Below are positions 1 through 8,347 of a stretch of DNA of 64,000 nt, one piece after another; the first letter of the stretch is position 1; every line of letters starts with the position of its first letter. The translations under genes and the position numbers were made by a program. The notes under the pieces are model-generated. The model searched no databases, had not been told where the DNA came from, and saw only the letters and a list, made by a program, of their open reading frames with translations. The stretch is from Nannocystis sp. (GTDB taxonomy: Bacteria; Myxococcota_A; Polyangia; Nannocystales; Nannocystaceae), in the NCBI GenBank assembly GCA_016712315.1, contig JADJRG010000022.1:248001-312000 (forward strand). Reading direction: 5' to 3'.

Positions 1-1
1 C

Positions 2-463
2 AGCCAAGGCGAGGCGGTCCACCCGCCTGACGGCGCCGGCCTCATCATCCCCGCCGCCGCGCCCGCACGACCCCGCCCGCCGACCATCCCCGAGCCCAAC
101 GAGCCCGCCGCAGCGCCACGGCCGCACGCGCCCGTCCCCGCGTCCACGCCCGCGAGCGACGCGCCGAACCAACAGCCCTTCCCCCGCCGTCGCGCCCTCG
201 CCGCGCTCGAGCCCGCCCTGCCCGCCCTGCGCCTCTGCGCCGCGCGCAACCGGGTCTGGGGGGTCCTGCGCGTCGCGCTCGCGGTCGAGAGCGACGGCCG
301 GATCTCCCGGCTCACCCTCCACGATCCGGTAGTTGACCGCCCCCTCGAGACCTGCCTCTTCGGCCAGGTTCGAGCGCTACGGCTACCCCAGCACCCCCGC
401 GGCGCCACCCTCGAGATCACCCTCGACATCCCCGCATTCTTACCGGTCGACGCCGCCCGATGA
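2..463 (+). CDS. AgmX/PglI C-terminal domain protein (5' end outside window)
   Basis: Only the last 153 codons are present; the reading frame is open from base 2 to TGA at 461-463. The first ~60 residues are a Pro/Ala-rich linker. The last ~85 form a small domain with two cysteines and the pattern LRLCAARN...VLRVALAVESDGRIS...CLFGQVRALRLP, which matches the C-terminal domain of myxobacterial AgmX/PglI gliding-related proteins, a TonB-C-like periplasmic fold. The same domain ends the kinase at 42406-45054, so this protein could be the tail of an AgmX-like protein or of another membrane kinase. The stop overlaps the next start (ATGA), implying translational coupling. The N-terminus cannot be judged. 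Confidence 0.7.
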   Translation, partial: SQGEAVHPPDGAGLIIPAAAPARPRPPTIPEPNEPAAAPRPHAPVPASTPASDAPNQQPFPRRRALAALEPALPALRLCAARNRVWGVLRVALAVESDGRISRLTLHDPVVDRPLETCLFGQVRALRLPQHPRGATLEITLDIPAFLPVDAAR

Positions 464-1770
464 TCCCCCGCGCTCTCCTCACAAAGCGTGCGATCGCCCG
501 GCTCAGCGCCCTCGCCGCCCTGCTCGCCGCGCTCCTCGGCGCAGCGCTCGGCCTCTACCTCACCGAGCTCGCGGCCTGCGGCCGACCCCCGACCTGCCTC
601 ACCGCCCTCACGACCCCTCCCCTCCTCCTCCTCGGCCGCCCGCTCGCGCTCTGGACGGCCGCCTCTTCCCTCACCGTCGCCGTCCTCGCCGCCGCCCACC
701 GACGCCACCCTGGGCGCCCTGACAGCCTCGCGCCCCACCTCCTGCTCATCTTCGCCCTCATCGGCGTCGCCGCCGCGGCCCTGCTCGCCGTCCGCGCCCC
801 CTGCGGCCTCCCCCTCGCCCTCGCCGGCGTCAGCGCCCTGCTCGCCCTCGCCGGCGCCCTGCTCCTCCTCACCACCCCGCCGCCGCCCCGAAGACGCCGT
901 CTCCGCGCCGTCGCCTCCGTCCGGGCGATCTTCTGGACCAGCGCCCTCTGGCTCACCGCCACCGGCGCCCTCTCCCTCGCCTATCAGCAGCGGCGCGCCG
1001 CGGTCGACCCGAGCGCTCGCCTCACGCACCCGCAGCTCGCCGCCTTGCCGGCCGCCGCCGTGCTCTTCGGCGCCCCTGATCCCGAGGTCGTCGCCGCCTA
1101 CTTCCTCGATCCCTCGTGCCCGCGCTCCCGCGCCGCGTTTCGGGCGCTCACCAGCCTGCTCGGCCATGACGACGACCCGGCCCGCGTCCAGCTGCGGATC
1201 TACCACCTCCCGCGCGAGGCAGGCGGCTGCGCCCCTGGCGATCTCCCGATCCGCTTCGGCGCCTTCTCGCCGGTCGCCACCGCGAGCCACGCCTGCCAGG
1301 CCGCCTTCGCGATCGAATGCGTCGAGCAGTTCCAGCCTGGCCTCGGCCTCGCGATGGTCGGCGCCACCCTCGACCTCCAAGACGCCGAGCAGCCCTACTT
1401 CACCCCCCGAAGGCTCGCCCACGCCGCCCTGGCGGTCGGCCTCCGCCTCGATCCCACTGATCCTCAAGACCCGTTCTTCCGTTGTATGAGCGGCGACCCC
1501 GACGTCCACCGTCGCGTCCGCGAGCACCTCCACTTCGCCGCCCGCTACGGCCCCGCCGAGGCCCCCCACGGCTACCTGATCGGCGTCACCGGCGACCGCC
1601 TCGACCTCACCCGCGTCGAGCCCTTCCGCGGCCCCCTCCGGGAGCCCGAGCTCCGACGCGGCCTCGTCCGCGTCGCCGCGCCCCCGCGCGGGAGCCTCGC
1701 CCCGTCCGGCCCCGAATCCGCCAAGAGCCGCCCGACCGCGAGATCCCGCACTGACGCGGTCGAGCCGTGA
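460..1770 (+). CDS. VKOR/DsbA-like integral membrane thioredoxin-fold protein with degenerate active sites
   Basis: The protein has 436 residues. Residues ~1-190 are hydrophobic with about four or five membrane segments. After the first come CGRPPTC and LLGRPLALW, resembling the lumenal loop and second helix of vitamin K epoxide reductase (VKOR) domains. Residues ~195-400 look like the DsbA-type thioredoxin domain that is fused to bacterial VKORs, including the HACQAAFAIEC helix typical of that family. Such fusions normally oxidise exported proteins. Here the thioredoxin site reads CPRS instead of CPxC, and I see no CxxC in the last membrane helices (only APCGLP), so the relay is monothiol or lost. 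It is translationally coupled to the AgmX-domain protein upstream, whose domain carries two cysteines. The fold call is moderate and the activity unknown. Confidence 0.6.
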   Translation: MIPRALLTKRAIARLSALAALLAALLGAALGLYLTELAACGRPPTCLTALTTPPLLLLGRPLALWTAASSLTVAVLAAAHRRHPGRPDSLAPHLLLIFALIGVAAAALLAVRAPCGLPLALAGVSALLALAGALLLLTTPPPPRRRRLRAVASVRAIFWTSALWLTATGALSLAYQQRRAAVDPSARLTHPQLAALPAAAVLFGAPDPEVVAAYFLDPSCPRSRAAFRALTSLLGHDDDPARVQLRIYHLPREAGGCAPGDLPIRFGAFSPVATASHACQAAFAIECVEQFQPGLGLAMVGATLDLQDAEQPYFTPRRLAHAALAVGLRLDPTDPQDPFFRCMSGDPDVHRRVREHLHFAARYGPAEAPHGYLIGVTGDRLDLTRVEPFRGPLREPELRRGLVRVAAPPRGSLAPSGPESAKSRPTARSRTDAVEP

Positions 1771-1996
1771 GCTGCCGCCCACCAGCCGCGCGGCCGTCTC
1801 GCGCCGGAAGGCGTCACGAGCCCCGACGAGGCCACCACAGCCGCGTCACGGCATCACGCGACACCGCCGAGCTCACCCCCGTCATGCGCGAGGTCGCGCC
1901 CCCCCCCCGATGAGGCGGGCATCGAGCGAACTTGCACTTGCCAAGCGCAGCAGCGCGCGGCAGATCACCAGTATCAGCGCCTCGCGGAGCCGCCTT

Positions 1997-3118
1997 ATGC
2001 CTCGTCTTCTCACCGCCACGACCGCCGCCCACCTCACCTTCATCGCCCCGCTCTTGCTCGGCGCCGGCTGCATCACGTGGTCGACCGAGCCGCAGTGTGA
2101 CGAGTGCGACGACGACGACGATGCCTGCAAGATGAAGGCCTGCGTCGGCACGGACACGAGCGACACCGACGCGCCCACCACCAGCGCCACCACCTCGTCC
2201 TCCTCCTCGGGCACCTCCTCGGGCACTACCACCGATCCCACCACCGATCCCACCACCACCGATCCCACCTCGGACACGACCACCAACGCCACCACGACCA
2301 CCACCGGGCCCGAGCCCTTCTGCGGCGACGGCGTCGTCGACGCGGGCGAAGAGTGCGACGACGGCGAGGCCATGAACGACAACACCGCCGCCTGCAAGGC
2401 CGACTGCACGGACAACGTCTGCGGCGACGAGCACGTCCTCGCAGGCGTCGAAGAGTGCGACGACGGCGAGGCTAACAACGTCGACACCGCCGCCTGCAAG
2501 TCCGACTGCACCGCCCAAACCTGCGGCGACGGCCACATCGGCCCCGGCGAGAACTGCGACGACAACAACGCCGAGGCGGGCGACGGCTGCTCCGCCACCT
2601 GCCAGCGCGAGACCCTGATCGCCTTCGTCACCAGCACCACCTACACCGGCAACCTCGCCCCTCCGATCCCAGGCAAGACCGGCCTCGATCTCGCCGACGC
2701 CCACTGCCAAGCCCGCGCCGACTCCGCCGGCTTGCCCGGCTCCTACCGCGCCTGGCTCTCCACCGCCGCCAACGGCCCCGCCGGCCGCTTCGCCCTCAAC
2801 CCCTTCCCGGGCCAGTTCAAGCTCACCACCGGCACGGTCATCGCAGAGAGCTGGGCCGACCTCACCGACGGCAGCCTGCTCGTCGCGCTGGATCGCGACG
2901 AGTCCGGCAAGCAAGTCCCCATCTCCTTGGTGTGGAGCAACACCCAGAGCAACGGCAACCCGGTCGGCACCGACCACTGCACGAACTGGTCCAGCGGCTC
3001 CTCCTCACCCAAGGGCCGGGTCGGCGCCACGGAGTTCGCCAACGGCTCCTGGACCAACATCGACATCAGCAGCTGCGCCAGCCCCGCCCGCCTCTACTGC
3101 TTCCAGGTCACCCCGTGA
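1997..3118 (+). CDS. Cys-rich repeat lipoprotein with DUF1554-like C-terminal domain (paralogue 1)
   Basis: The chosen ATG is followed by a short hydrophobic leader ending LLLGAGC, a near-consensus lipobox; the frame is open further upstream to an ATG at 1910, but that would bury the signal. After the Cys come an acidic patch, a ~45-residue Ser/Thr/Asp-Pro linker, and three Cys-rich repeats of the DUF4215 or Myxococcus type (CGDG..., ECDDGE..., ADCT). The C-terminal ~165 residues (IAFVTSTTYTGN to LYCFQVTP) resemble DUF1554, a domain seen in surface lipoproteins. Expected location is the outer membrane or cell surface, with the linker acting as a stalk. It lies in tandem with the paralogue at 3267. 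Function is unknown. Confidence 0.8.
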   Translation: MPRLLTATTAAHLTFIAPLLLGAGCITWSTEPQCDECDDDDDACKMKACVGTDTSDTDAPTTSATTSSSSSGTSSGTTTDPTTDPTTTDPTSDTTTNATTTTTGPEPFCGDGVVDAGEECDDGEAMNDNTAACKADCTDNVCGDEHVLAGVEECDDGEANNVDTAACKSDCTAQTCGDGHIGPGENCDDNNAEAGDGCSATCQRETLIAFVTSTTYTGNLAPPIPGKTGLDLADAHCQARADSAGLPGSYRAWLSTAANGPAGRFALNPFPGQFKLTTGTVIAESWADLTDGSLLVALDRDESGKQVPISLVWSNTQSNGNPVGTDHCTNWSSGSSSPKGRVGATEFANGSWTNIDISSCASPARLYCFQVTP

Positions 3119-3132
3119 CCCCCACCTCACAC

Positions 3133-3209
3133 GACGCCAAAACCGTATCCGGCATCACGAGCAATTCACTCATCGCATAACACCGAGAGACCAAAACGTA
3201 TCCGGTCTC
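3133..3209 (+). repeat. two tandem stem-loops with a shared loop sequence
   Basis: The gap between the two paralogous lipoprotein genes contains two related hairpins. The first is GACGCC (3133-3138), loop AAAACCGTATCC, GGCATC (3151-3156). The second is GAGACC (3187-3192), loop AAAACGTATCC, GGTCTC (3204-3209). The loop is conserved while the stems differ and still pair, with one mismatch in the first and none in the second. No T-run follows either, so a Rho-independent terminator is unlikely. They could be a protein-binding palindrome, an RNA element, or the remnant of the tandem gene duplication. Confidence 0.45.
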
Positions 3210-3266
3210 ACGCGATGAACAAATTGCCCTTTATGGATGTACTCGCAACAATGCGCGCGAGTGCTC

Positions 3267-4421
3267 ATGAAGTCTCTCGCACGCCGCTGCATCTCCCCCG
3301 CGTCCCCGCTCCTCGCGCTCGCGCTCGCGCTCGCCGCCTGCCCCGTCCCGTCGACCGATCCTGAAGTCGTGCTCACGGAGAGCGACTCCGAGCCCTCTTC
3401 CTCCTCCGCGGCCGACTCCCACTACGACACCTTCGCGCCGAGCTCGACCACCTCCACGGTCACCACCTCGCCGCCGACCACCCAAGGCCCCGGCTCCCTC
3501 ACGGAGGACAGCAACGGCACCACCGGCGCTCAGACCACCGGCGATCTGACCGCCGGCGACGATGCTCCTTGCGACGACGATCACGTCTGCGACGCCGACG
3601 AGTCCCTGCCGAGCTGCCTCCACGACTGCGCCGTCTGCGAGCCCGACGGCACCTGCGCGCGCGGCCTCGAGACCCCCTACGCCTGCCCGCAGGACTGCAA
3701 CGCCACCCTCTGCGTCCCCGACGGCCAAGTCGACCCGCTGCACGAGCAATGCGACGACGGCGACGACGACGACCAAGACGCCTGCACCTCCGCGTGCAAG
3801 CTCAACGTCTGCGGCGACAATATCCTCCGCGCCCACGACACCGACGATCCCGAGCAGTGCGACGACGGCAACACCAAGGACGGCGACGGCTGCTCGGCCG
3901 CTTGCAAGCGCGAGCACATCTACGCCTTCGTCACCGACGAGACCTTCCCTGGCAAGCTCCCTCCCCTCGGCGACAGCGCCGGCCTCGAGCTCGCCGACGC
4001 CCACTGCCAGGCCCTCGCCGCCAAGGCCAAGATGCCCGGCACCTACAAGGCCTGGCTCTCCGACGCCTTCCTCGGCCCACGCGCGCGCTTCGGCATCGAC
4101 CCCTTGTTGTACAGCGGCCGCATCGATCTACCCGACGGCAGCGTGCTCGCGCACACCTGGCAGGATCTGCTCGACGGCAAGCTCCTACGCCCCCTCAACC
4201 GCACCCAATACAGCAGCACCGTCTTTGAGGGCCTCGTGTGGACCAACACCGGGCCCGACGGCACCCCCGCGGGCAAGAACCACTGCGACGAGTGGAGCAG
4301 CGAGGCGGCCCTCAAAGACGGCACGGTCGGCGTCACCGCCCTCGACGACGGCTCCTGGACGCACCTCAAGCTCAATTCCTGCGCGAACGAGGCCCGCCTC
4401 TACTGCTTCCAGATCCCCTGA
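3267..4421 (+). CDS. Cys-rich repeat lipoprotein with DUF1554-like C-terminal domain (paralogue 2)
   Basis: The start ATG is placed so that the leader MKSLARRC... runs into LALAAC, a perfect lipobox; an upstream in-frame ATG at 3237 would lengthen the leader. The architecture repeats that of the gene at 1997: lipobox, Ser/Thr-rich linker, Cys-rich segment, two DUF4215-like repeats (EQCDDGDDDDQDAC, EQCDDGNTKDGDGC), and a C-terminal DUF1554-like domain (IYAFVTDETFPG to LYCFQIP). The C-terminal domains align along their length (ELADAHCQALA, GTYKAWLS, GTPAGKNHC, ARLYCFQ), so the pair arose by tandem duplication; linkers and repeat number have diverged. It is probably a surface lipoprotein; no enzymatic motif is visible. 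Confidence 0.8.
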   Translation: MKSLARRCISPASPLLALALALAACPVPSTDPEVVLTESDSEPSSSSAADSHYDTFAPSSTTSTVTTSPPTTQGPGSLTEDSNGTTGAQTTGDLTAGDDAPCDDDHVCDADESLPSCLHDCAVCEPDGTCARGLETPYACPQDCNATLCVPDGQVDPLHEQCDDGDDDDQDACTSACKLNVCGDNILRAHDTDDPEQCDDGNTKDGDGCSAACKREHIYAFVTDETFPGKLPPLGDSAGLELADAHCQALAAKAKMPGTYKAWLSDAFLGPRARFGIDPLLYSGRIDLPDGSVLAHTWQDLLDGKLLRPLNRTQYSSTVFEGLVWTNTGPDGTPAGKNHCDEWSSEAALKDGTVGVTALDDGSWTHLKLNSCANEARLYCFQIP

Positions 4422-4424
4422 CCG

Positions 4425-5171
4425 CTAGAAGCCGATCTTCCGCATCACGAAGCGCGGCAGCCAGCGGATCGCCAACATCACCCAGCGCCAGATCCCCGGC
4501 GTATAGACCACTGGCGTCCCTCGGTCGATCGCCCGCGCCACCTGCCGCGCGACCGCCTCCGGCTCCCCGGCGAAGGGCGGCGGCCGCAGCCCCGCCGTCA
4601 TGCCCGTCTTCACGAACCCCGGCTTGACGCACACCACCCTCAGCCCCTGCGCGTGGAATTTGTGGTCCAACCCCTCCAAGTAGGCGCTCAGCCCCGCCTT
4701 CGCCGCGCCGTACAGGATCACCGGCTTACGCCCACGATCCCCCGCCACCGAAGAGAACACGCACAGCGTCCCGCCGCCGCGGCCGAGCAGGAGCCCGCGC
4801 GCGTGCTCGCAGAAGACCACCGTGTTCGTGAAGTCCAGCCGCAGCAGCGCCTCCGCGCGCGTCACGTCGGCCTCCATCGCCTCCTGCGTCGCGAAGATCG
4901 CCGCCGTCACGATCACGCACTCGATCTCGCCTAGCGCCGCCGCGGCGGCCGCGAGCGCCGGCGCGAAGGTCGAAGGGTCCGCCAGATCGCAGAGCGCCGC
5001 GCCCACCGCCGCCTGCGTCGGCGATCGCGCCTGCAAGTCCGCCGCGCTGCGCGCCAGCTCCTCCGGCTCGATCCCCAACAAGAACACCTGATCGCCGCGC
5101 TCCGCCAGCCGCCGCGCCAGCGCTCGGCCCATACCGTGGGTCCCCCCGAGGATCGTCACACGCATCGTCAC
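4425..5171 (-). CDS. SDR-family oxidoreductase, DprE2-like
   Basis: This is a 248-residue short-chain dehydrogenase with the nucleotide-binding turn GGTHGMG at the N-terminus and the catalytic YGAAK (YxxxK) near residue 155, preceded by FSSVAG. The last ~70 residues (KPGFVKTGM, then VYTPGIWRWVM and LPRFVMRKI) read like mycobacterial DprE2, the NADH-dependent reductase that completes epimerisation of decaprenylphosphoryl-ribose. The gene immediately upstream in the transcript (5257-6600) is a DprE1-like oxidase, which strongly supports the pairing. The start is GTG with AGGAG five bases upstream; an ATG two codons in is an alternative. The substrate here is inferred and might be another polyprenyl-linked sugar. 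Confidence 0.8.
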   Translation of the reverse strand: MTMRVTILGGTHGMGRALARRLAERGDQVFLLGIEPEELARSAADLQARSPTQAAVGAALCDLADPSTFAPALAAAAAALGEIECVIVTAAIFATQEAMEADVTRAEALLRLDFTNTVVFCEHARGLLLGRGGGTLCVFSSVAGDRGRKPVILYGAAKAGLSAYLEGLDHKFHAQGLRVVCVKPGFVKTGMTAGLRPPPFAGEPEAVARQVARAIDRGTPVVYTPGIWRWVMLAIRWLPRFVMRKIGF

Positions 5172-5256
5172 CTGGCTCCTCTACGTTTGCTTGGACCTGC
5201 AACGATCTGCCCCTTCAGACAGACCCCAAGAACCACAAAAAAACGCCCCCGCGCGC

Positions 5257-6600
5257 TCACGGCCGGTCCCCGAGGAGCCGCACCGACTGCGCCGAGCGGA
5301 TCCGCCGCGCCGGATCGAAGCGCGCCCGCGCCGCCAGGAACCGCTCGAGGCGCGGCTCCATCGCCCGGAAGTGCGCCGCCCGGGTGAACGCGTCCTTCGC
5401 CAGGTAGATCCGCCCGCCCATCGTGATCAGCGCCTCATTCAGCGTATCGACCAGCGCCTGCGTGTCATCGCGGACCGCGATGTCCAGCGCGATCGAGATC
5501 CCCGGCAGCGGGAACGACAAGATCCCGCGCGACTCGGCCCCGCAGTCCTTGATCACCGCCAAGAACGACGCCCCGCCCTTCGAGCTCAGCAGCTCCAGGA
5601 AGCGCCGCACCCCCTCCGCCCCCGCGGCCGCCGGGATCACGCACTGATACTGCGTAAAACCTCGCCGACCGTACATCCGGTTCCAGTGCAGGATCATATC
5701 CAGCGGGTAGAAGAACGAGTCTGGGTGTCGCAGCCCGCGCCGCAGCTGCTGCGCGTGCTTCCAGTAGTACGCCGTGTTGAAGGCCCGCACGCTCGGCCGC
5801 CCCAGCGCCCAGCTCGGCAGCATCATCGGGAAGGTCAAGCGCCGCGTCGTCGGCAGCGCCCGCCCCGCCGCCTCCTCCGCCGTCGCCCAGCGCCCGGCGT
5901 CCAAGATCCCGCGCCCCATGCTCGGCCCGCGCGACAAGCAGTCGATCCAGCCGACCACGTACGGATAGCGGGCGCTCGCGTCCTTCAGCGCCTCCAAAAA
6001 TTGATCGATCCCGCCGATCCGTCGGCTCTCGCTCGCGATCCACGGGCTCGGGATCCGCCGCAGCTCAAACTCGACCTCGAGCACATGTCCCAAGAGGCCC
6101 ATGCCCCCGCAGGTCGCCGTGAACAGCTCGGGCTCGCGCTCGGGCCCGCACTCCACCAGCTCCCCGCTCGCCAGCCGCATCTTGAGCCCGAGCACGTGGT
6201 CCGAGCCGAAGCAGCCCTCGACGTGGTGGTTCTTGCCGTGCACGTCCGCCGCCACCATCCCCCCGAGCGTCACGAACTGCGTCCCTGGCGTCACCGGCAC
6301 GAACCACCCTCGCCGCAAGAACAGGCGATTCAGCTCGAACAGCGACAGCCCCGCCTCCGCCCGGATCCGCCCGCTCTCCTGATCAAACGCGACGATCCGG
6401 TCCGCCAGCCGCGTCCCTAACACCTCCGGGTGGCCCGCTGGCGGCAACGACGAGTCGCCGTACGAGCGCCCCAACCCGCGACACAGCACCGCCTCCGCGC
6501 TCGCCCGCTCGAGCTGCTCGCTCAGCCGCTCACGACCCGGCACCGCCAGGTTCCCCCAGCCCGCGATCATCTCGCTCGATTCAGCGCGCGACTTCGGCAC
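5257..6600 (-). CDS. FAD-dependent oxidase, DprE1-like (VAO/PCMH family)
   Basis: The protein has 447 residues and starts at GTG. The N-terminal FAD-binding PCMH fold shows RGLGRSYGDSS, then GTQFVTLGGMVAADVHGKNHH, the hallmark of DprE1 (decaprenylphosphoryl-beta-D-ribose 2'-oxidase). The C-terminal half has YPLDMILHWNRMYGRRG and ends with the aldonolactone-oxidase-type tail YLAKDAFTR...FDPARRIRSAQS. DprE1 oxidises a polyprenyl-phosphate pentose to a keto intermediate that DprE2 then reduces, and the reductase-like partner lies 85 bases downstream on the same strand. The pathway is best known from arabinan-making actinobacteria. In this organism a related polyprenyl sugar epimerisation for envelope glycans is the reasonable inference. 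Confidence 0.82.
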   Translation of the reverse strand: MPKSRAESSEMIAGWGNLAVPGRERLSEQLERASAEAVLCRGLGRSYGDSSLPPAGHPEVLGTRLADRIVAFDQESGRIRAEAGLSLFELNRLFLRRGWFVPVTPGTQFVTLGGMVAADVHGKNHHVEGCFGSDHVLGLKMRLASGELVECGPEREPELFTATCGGMGLLGHVLEVEFELRRIPSPWIASESRRIGGIDQFLEALKDASARYPYVVGWIDCLSRGPSMGRGILDAGRWATAEEAAGRALPTTRRLTFPMMLPSWALGRPSVRAFNTAYYWKHAQQLRRGLRHPDSFFYPLDMILHWNRMYGRRGFTQYQCVIPAAAGAEGVRRFLELLSSKGGASFLAVIKDCGAESRGILSFPLPGISIALDIAVRDDTQALVDTLNEALITMGGRIYLAKDAFTRAAHFRAMEPRLERFLAARARFDPARRIRSAQSVRLLGDRP

Positions 6601-6705
6601 AACCTACCCCTCGGGAAAAGACGCCTGAGCGAGCAGTGTAGTCGCAGCCGGCCCAGGCCCCAAGCGCCGGCCTCACCGCGAGATCCGCGATAAGCTCCGC
6701 CCCTC

Positions 6706-7299
6706 ATGAGCGCCAAGGTCCTCGTCGTCAGCGGCTCCGCCCGCATGGAGAGCAACGTCCACGGAGTCGCGCGGCTCGCCGCCGACGCCGTTCGAGCGGC
6801 GGGGGCCGAGCTCCTCGAGCACCACCTCCACCAGCTCCAGCTCCCCGTCATGGAGCCCGGCAGCGCCGCCCAAGCCGCGCTCCCAGCCGTGCGGGAGCTC
6901 CGCGGCGCCGCGGCCTGGGCCGACGGCTTCATCCTCATCACCCCCGAGTACCACGGCAACATGAGCGGCTGCCTCAAGAACTGGTTCGACTACCTCTACC
7001 CCGAGCTCGCCGGCAAGTTCGCTGGGGTCATCGCGGTCACCGGCGGCGGCGGCGGCGACATGTCGATCACCGCCGTCAAGAACACCTTCGCCTGGTGCCA
7101 CGGCTTCACCCTCCCGTACCACGCCGCCGCCCGCGGCCCCGACTTCGAGGACGGCCGCCTCATCAACCCCGTCGTCCGCGAGCGGGTCCAGCGGATCGCC
7201 CACGACGTCGTCCGCTACGCCCCCCTGCTCCGCCAGGCCTTCGACGCCGCCAAGGCCAGCGGCGCCGGCGTCGAGTCTGGGGTCGCCGGCGCCCGCTAG
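6706..7299 (+). CDS. NADPH-dependent FMN reductase family protein
   Basis: This 197-residue flavodoxin-like protein has the FMN phosphate-binding segment SGSARMESNV near the N-terminus and the family signature TPEYHGNMSGCLKNWFDY around residues 83-100. The length is normal for the family, whose members reduce flavins, quinones, azo compounds or chromate using NAD(P)H. A glycine-rich loop (TGGGGGD) follows, where related proteins contact the isoalloxazine ring. It stands alone, divergent from the DprE1-like gene and convergent with the phosphatase-family gene. The substrate cannot be assigned from sequence. Confidence 0.85.
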   Translation: MSAKVLVVSGSARMESNVHGVARLAADAVRAAGAELLEHHLHQLQLPVMEPGSAAQAALPAVRELRGAAAWADGFILITPEYHGNMSGCLKNWFDYLYPELAGKFAGVIAVTGGGGGDMSITAVKNTFAWCHGFTLPYHAAARGPDFEDGRLINPVVRERVQRIAHDVVRYAPLLRQAFDAAKASGAGVESGVAGAR

Positions 7300-7342
7300 C
7301 TGACCTGAAACCTGACCGTCGAGACAGATCCCAGCGAGCCCG

Positions 7343-8212
7343 CTACGCCGCGATCGCCGGCCGCGGCCGCCGCAGATCCGCCAACACCGGCACGTGATCG
7401 GAGACGCGATCGCCGCGCAGCGTCGCGTACCCGGCGAAGCCCAGCGACGCTGACGCCAAGATCCAGTCCAGCCGACCCCCCGTCTGCGGGAACGTCCCGA
7501 CCCCTCCGCCGCGCCCGAGCTCCGGCGCCCAAGCCCGCAGCCCCAGCTTCGCCGCGAACCACCCCAGCCCGCTGCGATCGCGATCGCTCCACGCGCTGTT
7601 GAAGTCGCCCATCACCACCATCGGCCGCGCCTCATCGCTCATCGTCGCCGCGAGCTCCTCGAGCTGCGCCCGTCGCCGGCTCGCCCGCGCGAAGTCGAGG
7701 TGCAGCCCGATCACCACCACATCTTCATCCCAGCGCACCACCGCCCGCGTGAACCCCTTGCGCCAGCGCCCCTGCGCCTGGAACGTCCCGCCCTCGCTCG
7801 CCGCCATCGGCAGGCGGCTCAGCATCGCCGTGCCGTAGCAGAAGCGCCCCTCCTCGTTCATGTGCGGCGTCGCCACCACCTGCGAGTAGCCCGATCGCGC
7901 CGCCAGGTAGCCCACATGATCGAAGTCCCCCGCCCCTGGCGATCCCATCTCCGCCTCTTGCAGCGCCACCACATCTGGCGCCTCGCGGAGCAGCACCGAC
8001 GCGACCGCGTCGAGGTTCTGGCGGAACACCGCCGGGTCCCGGATCAGCCCGTGCGCCGGCACCCGGCCGCGCCCGTGCGCCAGGTTCAGCGTCATCACCC
8101 GGAGCGCCCCGGCCGGCCGCACGATCGCCGGGTTCATCGCCACCCGAGTACGGCAGCCGATCGCCGCCACAGCCATCGCACCGAGGCCGCCGAGGATGGA
8201 GCGTCGCTGCAT
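7343..8212 (-). CDS. endonuclease/exonuclease/phosphatase family protein, exported
   Basis: The selected ATG gives a 289-residue protein beginning MQRRSILGGLGAMAVAAIGC: a twin-arginine-like start followed by a hydrophobic stretch and Cys, so it is likely a lipoprotein or Tat-exported; a GTGGGGG stretch precedes it. The longer frame to 8254 lacks support. Family motifs appear in order: MTLNLAH, VALQEAE (metal-binding Glu), GDFNSAWSD, and SDHVPVLADL near the C-terminus (catalytic Asp-His). These define the DNase I/sphingomyelinase/inositol phosphatase superfamily. Whether it cuts nucleic acid or a phosphodiester lipid is not visible; export argues for extracellular DNA or lipid. Confidence 0.8.
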   Translation of the reverse strand: MQRRSILGGLGAMAVAAIGCRTRVAMNPAIVRPAGALRVMTLNLAHGRGRVPAHGLIRDPAVFRQNLDAVASVLLREAPDVVALQEAEMGSPGAGDFDHVGYLAARSGYSQVVATPHMNEEGRFCYGTAMLSRLPMAASEGGTFQAQGRWRKGFTRAVVRWDEDVVVIGLHLDFARASRRRAQLEELAATMSDEARPMVVMGDFNSAWSDRDRSGLGWFAAKLGLRAWAPELGRGGGVGTFPQTGGRLDWILASASLGFAGYATLRGDRVSDHVPVLADLRRPRPAIAA

Positions 8213-8347
8213 GCCCCCACGATAGGCCACCGCCGCGGCCCCGCAAGAGCGCACCGCCCTGCGCGCCGCCCCACCCAGACGCCGCGCAGGCCGCTGCGCG
8301 CCGCCTCAGCGCGTCATCGCCCCGCCCGCGCCTATACTCGCGCGTCG

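Noticed and set aside
1814..2977. Long minus-strand frame opposite the first Cys-rich lipoprotein
   Set aside because: Gly/Val/Ala-rich composition is the usual GC-driven shadow; the plus-strand gene has a signal peptide, Cys-rich repeats and a recognisable domain.
5191..6420. Plus-strand frame across the DprE1-like gene
   Set aside because: Arg/Pro-rich without motifs; the opposite strand carries a clear FAD oxidase.
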